Shown here piece after piece: positions 1 to 6,305 of a stretch of 8,688 nt of DNA (position 1 is the first letter of the stretch; every line of letters starts with the position of its first letter). The notes under the pieces were generated by a model. It saw only the letters and a list, made by a program, of their open reading frames with translations. It was not told where the DNA came from and did not search any database. The stretch is from Belnapia sp. (lineage in GTDB: Bacteria; Pseudomonadota; Alphaproteobacteria; Acetobacterales; Acetobacteraceae): positions 1-8,688 of the forward strand of contig JAQGIA010000292.1 in the NCBI GenBank assembly GCA_028291445.1. Direction: 5' to 3'. The position numbers and the translations under genes were made by a program.

Positions 1-912
1 CTGGTCGGGGGCGACGATGGCCCGGCCGGCGGCCATGTATTCGAAGACCTTCAGCGGCGAGGCATAGGCGACCGCCGCCGGCTGCAGCGCCACATCGAAC
101 AGGGCGACATGGCCCGGGATGGCATGCCGTTCGGCAAGGCCGGTGAAGCGCACCCGGTCGGCGATGCCGAGTTCGGCGGCAAGCGCCTCCAGCCCCGGCC
201 GCGCCGGTCCCTCGCCCACCACCAGCAGCGCCAGGCGCGGGCTGCCCTGCCAGGCGGCGATGGCGCGGACCACGCCATCCAGCCCATGCCAGTCCCGGAC
301 GAAGCCGACGAAGCCGAGCGTCAGCGGATCGTGCGGCGCATCCGGCCGGCTTTCGGCGAATTCCTCGAGGTCGATCCCGTTCGGCACCACGGCGATGCGG
401 GCGGGCGGCACGCCGGCGGCGGCGACATGCCCAGCCAGCACCGCGGTCACCGGCAGCACGCGGCTGCCGGCGCGCCAGACGAAGCGCTCCGACCAGCGCG
501 CCAGCCGGTGCAGGCGGAGGTTGCCGAAGCGGCTGCGTTCCTCGGCGAGCGGCGCGTTGACCTCGACCAGGAAGGGCAGCTTGCGCCGCTTGGCCAGCAG
601 CGCGCCGGAGAGGAACAAAAGGTTGTAGCGTTCGTAGATCACCTCCGGCCGGAACTCGGCCGCCGCCCGCCGCAGCTTGAGATAGGCCGGCAGGCTATAG
701 GCCAGCTCCGCCAGCTCGGCCGCCGCCGCCGGCAGCCAGCGGCGCAGCAGGGCGACCCAGCGGCTTTCGCCGCCGAGGCTCGCCTGCTCATAGGCGGCGG
801 GGCCGACCACGCGCACCTCATGGCCCTGCGCCCGCAAGGCGGCCACCATGCTGTCGAGGTGGACGCCCTGGCCATCGCGCGACTGGATGCGGTGGCTGTA
901 GAGGATCCTCAT
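1..912 (-). CDS. GT4-family glycosyltransferase (group 1), 3' end outside window
   Basis: Cytoplasmic or membrane-associated sugar transferase of the GT-B fold, moving a sugar from a nucleotide donor to a glycan acceptor; donor and acceptor are unknown. The 304 residues present begin MRILYSHRIQSRDGQGVH, a usual GT4 N-terminal Rossmann start with a glycine-containing loop and then H19 (GVHLD). The C-terminal donor-binding half shows VVPNGIDLEEF (NGID at 178-181), GFVR (203-206), VVGEGP (231-236) and SPLKVFEYMAAG (285-296). E291 is the second Glu of the EX7E motif; the first Glu position is Tyr283, as in other members with an SPLK-FEYMA signature. The ATG overlaps the stop of the upstream acyltransferase gene as ATGA, so translation is probably coupled; no strong Shine-Dalgarno is visible. 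About 80-100 C-terminal residues should lie beyond position 1. The family call is secure, the substrate is not. Confidence 0.93.
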   Translation of the reverse strand, partial: MRILYSHRIQSRDGQGVHLDSMVAALRAQGHEVRVVGPAAYEQASLGGESRWVALLRRWLPAAAAELAELAYSLPAYLKLRRAAAEFRPEVIYERYNLLFLSGALLAKRRKLPFLVEVNAPLAEERSRFGNLRLHRLARWSERFVWRAGSRVLPVTAVLAGHVAAAGVPPARIAVVPNGIDLEEFAESRPDAPHDPLTLGFVGFVRDWHGLDGVVRAIAAWQGSPRLALLVVGEGPARPGLEALAAELGIADRVRFTGLAERHAIPGHVALFDVALQPAAVAYASPLKVFEYMAAGRAIVAPDQ

Positions 913-1829
913 GCCGAGGCAGCCCTGCGCAGGCGCCCGGCGGCATAACGCCGCAATCGCCCGGCGGCGTGCATGGCCAGCGCCGCGAGCCCGGCCGGAT
1001 GCAGCGGGCAGGCCAGCAGCAGCCCGATGCGCTGCCGCCGCTCCCCGACCCAGAGCCGCTTGTAGTCGTCGTCGCCGCGCCCGAAGTCGAGCTCCGTCAC
1101 CCCGTCATCCTCCAGCAGCCCGCGGATCATCATGGCAGTCAGCGCCGTGCCGGGAGAGCCGGCGCGGGCCGCCTCGGCATGCGCCAGCTTCAGCACCGTG
1201 GCCCGCCGCCTCGCCCGATCCAACACCCAGTATTGCGCCGCAACCGGTCGCCCATCGGTTGCCGCCCGCAGGATGCCGAGCCGCAACAGCCCGGCGGCGG
1301 CCGTAGCGCGCATCACATGGCCGTCGAAATCGGGGAAGGGCTCGTGCGGCTTCCAACTCGCGGCGCGTACCGCCTTATAGGCGGCGATGCCGGCCTCGAG
1401 CGCGGCACCGGGAGCAGCCACCGCCTCGAAGCGCAACTCGCGCCGGGCACGGGCCAGCTTGCGGCCGATGGTGGTGCGGAGCGCCGGTGGGCGGGCGGCC
1501 AGATAGGCATCCCAGCCGGTGCCCGGCGGCAGCGCCTCGTGCCAATTGCCGAAGTGGTCATAGGCCAGCACATGCAGCCCGGCCGCCGCGAAGCCTGCGT
1601 GGAGCGGTGCCAGGCCGGGCGCTTCGGCCGGCAGCGTGTCGAGCCGGACCGGCGCACGGTAACGGAACAGCCGCCCGAGCGCCCGGCCGGCGTCGCGCAG
1701 CGCCGCGGGCTCGGCCCCTGGCGCGATCAGCGGCTGCCAACTGAGGCTATAGGGTGTGGCGAGGCTCGCCAGCCGGCCGTCCTCCTGGCGCAGCAGCGGC
1801 AGCAGCACATCGCCGGCCTCGGCCAGCAA
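909..1829 (-). CDS. GNAT-family acyltransferase, CelD/BcsL-like (Acetyltransf_6); N-terminus uncertain
   Basis: Probably transfers an acyl group onto a sugar or amino sugar of the glycan in the cytoplasm; the substrate is inferred from context only. The signature block near residues 246-261 reads ELDFGRGDDDYKRLW, diagnostic of the CelD/BcsL-like GNAT group found in exopolysaccharide loci. Also present are an AASWKPHEPFPDFDG segment (156-170), typical of the same family, and a basic helix TIGRKLARARREL (120-132). The listed start is a TTG at 1829, the only standard start in frame. The same frame stays open to 2036, and its upstream codons read like real family sequence (for example GIGEFFASRLWYDTAIAHAL), so the true protein is probably about 50-70 residues longer. 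It is the first gene of a two-gene minus-strand unit; its TGA overlaps the ATG of the GT4 gene by 4 bp. Family confident, 5' end not. Confidence 0.85.
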   Translation of the reverse strand: MLAEAGDVLLPLLRQEDGRLASLATPYSLSWQPLIAPGAEPAALRDAGRALGRLFRYRAPVRLDTLPAEAPGLAPLHAGFAAAGLHVLAYDHFGNWHEALPPGTGWDAYLAARPPALRTTIGRKLARARRELRFEAVAAPGAALEAGIAAYKAVRAASWKPHEPFPDFDGHVMRATAAAGLLRLGILRAATDGRPVAAQYWVLDRARRRATVLKLAHAEAARAGSPGTALTAMMIRGLLEDDGVTELDFGRGDDDYKRLWVGERRQRIGLLLACPLHPAGLAALAMHAAGRLRRYAAGRLRRAASA

Positions 1830-2057
1830 CGGCTGGGCGCCGGGCGGCAGCGCATGGGCGATGGCCGTGTCGTACCAGAGCCGGCTGGCGAAGAACTCGC
1901 CGATGCCGGGCGGCGCGAGACAGCGGTCGCAGCGCTCCGGCAGCGCCGTGCCGGCGATGGGCAGCAGCGTGGCGGCGGGACGGAAAGGCGAGACAGGGTT
2001 TGGCGTGGGCGGCGGGCCTCGGGCTGGGGCGGCGATTCATGCTTGGTCCAAGGAGCT

Positions 2058-2086
2058 TGGTTTACTCCCTGGGCGAGGCTCATTAT
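2058..2086 (+). promoter_or_regulatory. Possible sigma70-type promoter of the plus-strand GT2 gene
   Basis: A TTGGTT hexamer (2057-2062) lies 18 bp before CATTAT (2081-2086), which matches four of six -10 consensus bases and sits in a short AT-rich patch within very GC-rich DNA. Transcription would start near 2093, about 50 nt before the ATG at 2144. The region lies between divergent genes, so a minus-strand promoter for the acyltransferase should also be here, but I could not pick one out. Weak evidence from motif matching only. Confidence 0.27.
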
Positions 2087-2113
2087 TGCGGCGTCGTGCA
2101 GAGGGACGCCGTA
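2087..2113 (+). promoter_or_regulatory. Leader hairpin upstream of the GT2 gene
   Basis: A 9-bp stem (2087-2095 with 2105-2113, one G-U pair) encloses a 9-nt loop, about 30 nt before the start codon. No T-run follows it, so it is not an intrinsic terminator. It could stabilise the mRNA 5' end or bind a regulator; function is not shown. Confidence 0.4.
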
Positions 2114-2143
2114 GCCAGTTACTCCCTCAGGAAGGCCAAGACC

Positions 2144-3130
2144 ATGGATGTCGCGGTGGTGATCCCGCTCTACAACGGGGAAAGGTTCCTGGCCGAGATG
2201 CTGCGGTCGGTCCTGGACCAGCGCCTGCCGCCGGCCGAGGTCATCGTCGTCGACGACGGCTCGCGCGATGGCGGCCCCGCCATCGTCGCTGGCTTCGGGA
2301 ACCGCGTGACGCTGCTCTCGCCCGGCAGCAACGGCGGGGTCCAGAACGCCCGCAACATCGGCATCGCGCACGCGCGGTCGCCCTGGATCGCGCTTTGCGA
2401 CCAGGACGACCTGTGGGACCCGGGCTATCTCGAACACCATGCCCGGCTGCTGCAAGCAGCACCCGAGACCGATTTCGTCTTCGGTAATTTCCGCATGCTG
2501 CGCGACGGCGTGCTCGATGCGGTCAGCAAATTCGACCAGGCCCCGCCGGGCTTCTGGGACCAGGCCGGCCGCCGCATCCTGCCGGAAGGCTGGGTTTTCG
2601 ACCGCAGCATCGCCGGTCAGACGATCCTGTGGCACCCGATCTTCCCCTCGGGCACGTTGGTCTCGAAGGCGCTGCTGACGGCGATCGGCGGCTTCGACAC
2701 GGCGATGCGCGGGCTCCGGCCGGAAGACGGCGAATTCACCCTGCGCTGCCTGTACCGCGCCCGGGCCGCCGCCCTGCCGGAGCCGCTGGTGACCATCCGC
2801 CGGCACGACGCGAATTTCTCCCGCGATCTGGTGCGGACCCTCATCGACGAGGTCACCGCGCTGCATTTCATCAAGCGCCACCATGCCGAGGCGGCGCCCT
2901 ACCACGCGATCATCGACAGCGAGATCCGCAAGCGCCGGATCCAGGCCTTCCACGGCGCCTTCGCCCAGCGCGACCATGCGCTGGCGCGGCAGGTGGCGCA
3001 GGACCTGCCCTGGGCCGACCGGTCGCCGAAGCTTTGGCTGAAACGCCTTTGCATCGCCCTGCCGGACAGGCTGGGGCTGCCGCTCAACGGCGGCTTGCAG
3101 CGGGCCGCCGAGGGGCGCGGCCACTCCTGA
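2144..3130 (+). CDS. GT2-family (GT-A fold) glycosyltransferase
   Basis: Inverting sugar transferase of 328 residues acting at the cytoplasmic face on a lipid-linked or protein-linked glycan; substrate unknown. It starts MDVAVVIPLYNGERFL. The nucleotide-binding VVDDGS ends at residues 37-40, and the metal-binding DXD-type motif is CDQDDLW (DQDD at 86-89). A PEDGEF motif (193-198) fits the catalytic-base region, and RRHDANFS (219-226) matches the conserved R-x-H-x-x-N-x-S end of the GT2 domain. A basic tail of about 100 residues follows with no membrane helix. The ATG is chosen because AGGAAGG (2129-2135) lies 8 nt upstream and the GT2 domain begins immediately; the open frame further upstream is antisense to the acyltransferase gene and is not plausible protein. 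It is the only plus-strand gene between two minus-strand units and has its own terminator. Confidence 0.95.
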   Translation: MDVAVVIPLYNGERFLAEMLRSVLDQRLPPAEVIVVDDGSRDGGPAIVAGFGNRVTLLSPGSNGGVQNARNIGIAHARSPWIALCDQDDLWDPGYLEHHARLLQAAPETDFVFGNFRMLRDGVLDAVSKFDQAPPGFWDQAGRRILPEGWVFDRSIAGQTILWHPIFPSGTLVSKALLTAIGGFDTAMRGLRPEDGEFTLRCLYRARAAALPEPLVTIRRHDANFSRDLVRTLIDEVTALHFIKRHHAEAAPYHAIIDSEIRKRRIQAFHGAFAQRDHALARQVAQDLPWADRSPKLWLKRLCIALPDRLGLPLNGGLQRAAEGRGHS

Positions 3131-3138
3131 TCGGGCTT

Positions 3139-3195
3139 GGCTGGACCATGATCCGCGCTGACAGAAGCGCGAATCATGGTCTAGCCTGTTGTTTT
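3139..3195 (+). terminator. Strong intrinsic terminator after the GT2 gene
   Basis: A 21-bp inverted repeat (3139-3159 with 3166-3186; one G-U pair and one C-A mismatch at 3153/3172) with loop GACAGA is followed by TGTTGTTTTG, a T-rich tract on the plus strand. It begins 8 nt after the GT2 stop codon. On the minus strand the bases after the stem are not T-rich, so it should mainly stop plus-strand transcripts and protect the convergent DUF218 operon, although the long stem may slow transcription both ways. Confidence 0.85.
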
Positions 3196-3241
3196 GTCGT
3201 ATGCTTCATGTCCTTCGGCGATGCCGCCTTGGACGATCACG

Positions 3242-4039
3242 TTAACGGGCCGGGCCGTCCCGCAGCGCATAGACCAGCCGCCCGGCCCATTCGCGTAGCG
3301 CGTACCAACTTGTCGCCAGATGATCGGCGCGGGGGATCCAATCCTCCAGCCGGCCGTCCGGCGGCCGCCGCAGCCGCACCGGCGCCGCCACCACCGGGAA
3401 GCCGAGCCGGGCGAAGGCCTCGATCGCCCGGGCCAGGTGCCAGCCATGGCTGACGACATGGGCGGCGCCGATCCCCTCGGCCCGCAGCATCGCCGCCCCG
3501 AATACGGCATTCTCATGCGTGTCCCGCGCGGCCGGCTCGATCCAGCGCACCGTCAGGCCGAAATCATCGGTGAGGCTGCGGGCCATCAGCGCGGCGAGCG
3601 GCGGCTCTCCCTTCGAGCCCGGCCCGCCGGTGACCAGCAGCGGCAGGCCGGTCCGGCGCGCCAGCGCGGCCCCTGCCCGCAGCCGTTCCAGGGTGAGGGC
3701 GCCGACCTCCGTGCCGCCTTGGCTCCCCCCTTGGCCCCCCCCTTGGTCATGCGCCACATCGCCGCCCAGGATGATGATGGCGCCGGGCGCCGGGTCGGTG
3801 GGAATGGCCTTTATCGACAGGCTCCGTTCCAGCGAGACCGTCAGCAGCCCGGCGACGACCGGCAGGGCAAGCACCAGGATCCCGAGGCCGGCCAGCGCTG
3901 CCAGCAGCCCACCCCAGCGCCACGCCCGCCCGTGGGGCCCCTGCCCCCGCCAGGCCAGCAGACCGCCCAGCACGGCCAGTACCGCGAAGGAGATCGGCGG
4001 GATGACCACGGCGGTGAGGAAGCCCTGCAACGGCACCAC
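3242..4039 (-). CDS. DUF218 / YdcF-ElyC-like membrane-anchored protein
   Basis: Member of the DUF218 family (YdcF, SanA, ElyC), whose better-studied members influence envelope glycan and lipid-carrier balance; the biochemical activity is not firmly known. The 265-residue protein has two N-terminal membrane helices (about 9-30 and 43-68) and then the DUF218 domain, which topology would place on one face of the membrane. Family motifs are GAIIILGGD (86-94), VTGGPG (136-141), ARDTHENA (171-178) and VVSHGWHLARA (195-205). The start is a GTG; the frame is open further upstream to the previous stop, but without another standard start codon. Unusual is a glycine/glutamine-rich insert (DQGGGQGGSQGG, 98-109) encoded by 12-bp tandem repeats. 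It is the last gene of the methyltransferase-GT2-DUF218 unit, 72 bp after the GT2 gene. A role in assembly or regulation of this glycan is inference. Confidence 0.88.
   Translation of the reverse strand: MVPLQGFLTAVVIPPISFAVLAVLGGLLAWRGQGPHGRAWRWGGLLAALAGLGILVLALPVVAGLLTVSLERSLSIKAIPTDPAPGAIIILGGDVAHDQGGGQGGSQGGTEVGALTLERLRAGAALARRTGLPLLVTGGPGSKGEPPLAALMARSLTDDFGLTVRWIEPAARDTHENAVFGAAMLRAEGIGAAHVVSHGWHLARAIEAFARLGFPVVAAPVRLRRPPDGRLEDWIPRADHLATSWYALREWAGRLVYALRDGPAR
3717..3752. repeat. Three 12-bp tandem repeat units with C-runs inside the DUF218 gene
   Basis: Units at 3717-3728, 3729-3740 and 3741-3752 each begin CCTTGG; the first two differ by one base and the third has diverged in its second half. 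They include C-runs of 6 (3725-3730) and 8 (3735-3742). On the coding strand they give the Gln-Gly-Gly-rich stretch. The unit length is a multiple of three, so copy-number change would keep frame, while slippage in a C-run would break it. Confidence 0.8.
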
Positions 4040-4047
4040 GCATTCCC

Positions 4048-4071
4048 GCCCGGAGAAGGCTCCGTCCGGGC
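4048..4071 (-). promoter_or_regulatory. Intergenic hairpin just before the DUF218 start codon
   Basis: A perfect 7-bp stem (4048-4054 with 4065-4071) with a 10-nt loop ends 8 nt before the GTG start of the DUF218 gene on the transcribed minus strand. There is no T-run, so it is not a classical terminator. It lies where a ribosome-binding site should be and could lower or tune translation of the last gene of the operon, or mark a processing site. Only the structure is seen. Confidence 0.4.
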
Positions 4072-4111
4072 AGCGGACCCGGTGGAGCAGGTTGGATCGA
4101 TACGACCCAGG

Positions 4112-5230
4112 CTAGTGCCGCATCCCGGCGCCCAACGCCAGCAGCCGTCGCCCGGCGGGATGCGTTCGCAGCAGGCCGATGCCGAAGGAGCCCAGCCGGT
4201 CCGTCAGCGCCGGCGCCTGCCCTTTCCCCTGGCCCCGGCAAAGCCCCGGCCAGGCCCTTGCCTGGCGGATCGCCAGCGGCTGGCCCGCGCGCATGGCGCT
4301 GCGGACCACCCGCCACCACAGCCCGGCGGCATGTTCCGCGACCATGGCCCGCTCGGCCGGTGCCGGTGCGTGGCGGGCGCAGAAGCCGGCCAGCAGGCGT
4401 TCCAGCCAGCCGCCGAGCCGGGCCAGGGTCGCGGCATCGGGGACCGGCTGCCGGTCGGACAGGTGCCGTACCACCAGGGTTGCCGCCGCCATCGCCTCTG
4501 CCCCCAGCCAGGGCGCATAGGCCGCCGCCAGCACCTGTACCGCCCGGTCGAACAGCAGGCCGCCCGCATGGTGGGAGGTATTGGTCGCATGCCAGCGATA
4601 GGTGGTCAGCACCGCATCGAGCCGCGCCACCTCCCCCACCGCCAGCAGCCGGTGATAGAGGTCGAAGTCGTCGGCGAATTCCGCTTCCGGCCGAAGGAAA
4701 CCACTAAGCTTCTGCACCGCTGCCCGGCGCAGCATCACCGAGGACCAGGTCAGCGGGTTGTCGACCTGGAGCATCCAACGCAGCAGCAGCGGGCTGGCGG
4801 CGGCGCGATGGTCGGTGACGCGGCTGCGGCCGGCTTCCAGCAGCAGCACCTCGCTGCCGACCAGCACCACCTCCGGCGTCGCATCCAGATAGGCCGCCTG
4901 GGTCGCCAGCCGGTCGGGGTGGCTGAGGTCGTCGTGGTCGAGCATCGCCACATAGGCGCCGCGGCAGGCGGCGAAGCCATGGTTGCGGGCGCCGACCACG
5001 CCGAGGCTGCGGTCGGGCCGCAGCACCCGCAGCCGTGGGTCGCGCGCGGCATAGCCGGCCAGCAGCGCCGGCGTCGCATCGGTCGATGCATCGTCGACCA
5101 CCACCAGCTCGAAGCCGTCGAAGCGCTGGGCAAGGATACTGTCGAGGCTTTCGGCCAGCAGCGCGGCGCCGTTGTGGGTGGTCAGCAGCACGCTGACCCG
5201 GGGTGCCTTGGCCGGTCCCGCGCCCGGCAT
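4112..5230 (-). CDS. GT2-family glycosyltransferase (second in window)
   Basis: Inverting GT-A fold sugar transferase of 372 residues. From the ATG at 5230: RVSVLLTTHNG (11-21) opens the domain, VVVDDAST (43-50) is the nucleotide-binding motif, MLDHDDLSHPD (96-106) holds the DXD-type metal site, FADDFDLYHRL (185-195) is the usual catalytic-region block, and YRWHATNTS (211-219) ends the GT2 core. A helical C-terminal region of about 150 residues follows without an obvious membrane segment. The start at 5230 is preferred over an in-frame upstream start at 5293 because that extension would overlap the methyltransferase by 59 bp and has no domain sequence; the chosen ATG lies 4 nt after the methyltransferase stop, fitting translational coupling, and shows no clear Shine-Dalgarno. 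Middle gene of the three-gene minus-strand unit. The acceptor sugar is unknown. Confidence 0.94.
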   Translation of the reverse strand: MPGAGPAKAPRVSVLLTTHNGAALLAESLDSILAQRFDGFELVVVDDASTDATPALLAGYAARDPRLRVLRPDRSLGVVGARNHGFAACRGAYVAMLDHDDLSHPDRLATQAAYLDATPEVVLVGSEVLLLEAGRSRVTDHRAAASPLLLRWMLQVDNPLTWSSVMLRRAAVQKLSGFLRPEAEFADDFDLYHRLLAVGEVARLDAVLTTYRWHATNTSHHAGGLLFDRAVQVLAAAYAPWLGAEAMAAATLVVRHLSDRQPVPDAATLARLGGWLERLLAGFCARHAPAPAERAMVAEHAAGLWWRVVRSAMRAGQPLAIRQARAWPGLCRGQGKGQAPALTDRLGSFGIGLLRTHPAGRRLLALGAGMRH

Positions 5231-5234
5231 GGCG

Positions 5235-6074
5235 TCAGGCGGGATGCGCGACCACCTTGCGGATCCGGCCGCGAAAGACGACCCGGCTGCCAAGCGTTGC
5301 CGCGATAGGGGCCGCCGCGCGCATAAAACGGCGGTCGAGCCGCGAGGCCCAGGCGATGCGGTTGGGGAAGAGCCGGCCCTCGAAGCAGCCGAAATAGTCG
5401 ATGTCGCTATCCGTCAGGCTGTCGCTGACCAGGCGGAACTCGGCCTCGTTGATCTTGTGCTCGTCGGCGGTGATGTAGGGGGTGTCGGTGCCGTAGATGT
5501 AGCGGCGCATGCGCGGGTAGAGCTGCCGGGCGACGAAGCCGGTCTCGCGCAGGGCCTGCAGCCGCGAATGGGTATAGAGCTCGTTGCCGATGACCAGGCC
5601 GCCCGGCTTCAGCACCCGGCGGATCTCCTGCATCGTCCGGCCGATGTCGACATGGTGCAGGATGTCGACGAAGACGACGGCATCGAAGTGGTCGTCCGGA
5701 TAGAGCAGCTTCTCCGCCGTCATCACCCCGAATTCGATGTCCGGCAGGCCATGGTGCCGGCCGCGATGGCCGGCGATCTCGATGATCTCGGGCGAGATGT
5801 CGAAGGCGGCGACGGCGGCGCCGAGGCGGGCGATGCGGATGGCATCGGTGCCGAAGCCGCAGCCGGGGATCAGCACCCGCTTGCCGGCCAGGCCGCTGGA
5901 GAGGATCCGGTCGTACATCGACCAATAGGCGTTCCACCAGCGACGGTCGGTATCCTCGACGACGTCCATGGTCACCGGCTCGGTCACCAGCGCGGCGTGC
6001 TTGGCGGCGAAATCGCGGTGGAAATCCTGTTCGCGGCGCTGCCGGTCGGTCAAATCGTCGAGGGAGCTGTTCAT
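5235..6074 (-). CDS. SAM-dependent class I methyltransferase
   Basis: Transfers a methyl group from S-adenosylmethionine in the cytoplasm; given its neighbours the acceptor is plausibly a sugar hydroxyl or carboxyl of the glycan, but small molecules cannot be excluded. The 279-residue protein has the Rossmann motif I VLIPGCGFGTDA (67-78), the acidic motif II residue in AAFDISP (D92), the segment FDAVVFVDILHHV (130-142) and the post-motif RRVLKPGGLVIG (152-163), all usual for Methyltransf_11/25 enzymes. The start MNSSLDDL at 6074 is chosen over an upstream in-frame TTG at 6155, since the extra residues look unlike protein and a GGCGG stretch lies shortly before the ATG. First gene of the unit that continues into the GT2 gene after 4 nt. 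The upstream 276 bp separates it from the divergent epimerase. Confidence 0.92.
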   Translation of the reverse strand: MNSSLDDLTDRQRREQDFHRDFAAKHAALVTEPVTMDVVEDTDRRWWNAYWSMYDRILSSGLAGKRVLIPGCGFGTDAIRIARLGAAVAAFDISPEIIEIAGHRGRHHGLPDIEFGVMTAEKLLYPDDHFDAVVFVDILHHVDIGRTMQEIRRVLKPGGLVIGNELYTHSRLQALRETGFVARQLYPRMRRYIYGTDTPYITADEHKINEAEFRLVSDSLTDSDIDYFGCFEGRLFPNRIAWASRLDRRFMRAAAPIAATLGSRVVFRGRIRKVVAHPA

Positions 6075-6133
6075 GGGTCCGCCAGATGTGCCGAAGCGGC
6101 AATTCGTTATAGGGCCGGATTCCTTGCATTCAG

Positions 6134-6156
6134 GTTGACCCGGTTCGCAAGTCAAC
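6134..6156. promoter_or_regulatory. GTTGAC/GTCAAC inverted repeat, possible operator or divergent -35 region
   Basis: GTTGAC (6134-6139) and GTCAAC (6151-6156) form a perfect inverted repeat with an 11-nt spacer, in the gap between the divergent methyltransferase and epimerase genes. Each arm contains TTGAC, the core of a -35 hexamer, one on each strand. On the minus strand TTGACT would pair at 17 bp with a poor -10 (TGAATG). It may be a regulator site or overlapping promoters; low certainty. Confidence 0.3.
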
Positions 6157-6162
6157 TGGTTT

Positions 6163-6208
6163 TACGGCGGCGGAGCTACCAGGGGGGCCATACGGCGGCA
6201 AAGCTACC
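6163..6208. repeat. Imperfect direct repeat upstream of the epimerase
   Basis: Two 18-bp copies (6163-6180 and 6191-6208) share the form TACGGCGGCRRAGCTACC and differ at two adjacent positions, with a 28-bp period. They lie in the noncoding gap between divergent genes. Regulator-binding sites or a small duplication are both possible. Confidence 0.6.
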
Positions 6209-6270
6209 GGAAGATTTTAAGGAAGAGGGAGTTAAAGAAGGCCAAGTCGCCGGGCCGCATCGACATCGCG

Positions 6271-6300
6271 TTGCAGCGGCCGAGGCTGCTGCTGTAGGAA
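6271..6300 (+). promoter_or_regulatory. Weak candidate promoter for the epimerase gene
   Basis: TTGCAG (6271-6276) lies 18 bp before TAGGAA (6295-6300). Both match only part of the sigma70 consensus. A start near 6307 would place the leader hairpin (6306-6330) at the very 5' end of the mRNA, a common position for stabilising stems. Apart from this, the repeats and the hairpins, I see nothing else in 6075-6350. Confidence 0.2.
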
Positions 6301-6305
6301 CATTG

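Noticed and set aside
969..2114. A 381-codon open frame on the plus strand
   Set aside because: Antisense to the acyltransferase gene; low-complexity composition and no motif.
1727..3124. A 465-codon open frame on the minus strand
   Set aside because: It is antisense to the plus-strand GT2 gene, which has DDGS and DQDD motifs and a good ribosome-binding site; the antisense translation has no domain features.
3139..3186. Bidirectional terminator for the DUF218 operon
   Set aside because: The minus-strand side has no T-rich tract after the stem, so only plus-strand termination is supported.
5231..5293. Longer N-terminus for the second GT2 protein
   Set aside because: The extra 21 residues are not family-like, would overlap the methyltransferase by 59 bp, and the ATG at 5230 directly precedes the GT2 domain.
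3320..5308. A 662-codon open frame on the plus strand
   Set aside because: It lies antisense to the DUF218 and second GT2 genes, which carry clear family motifs. Its translation is rich in Arg, Gln, Pro and Gly with no recognisable domain, as expected from codon bias in very GC-rich DNA.
6075..6155. TTG start adding 27 residues to the methyltransferase
   Set aside because: The ATG at 6074 fits normal family length; the extension runs through the inverted repeat and candidate promoter region.
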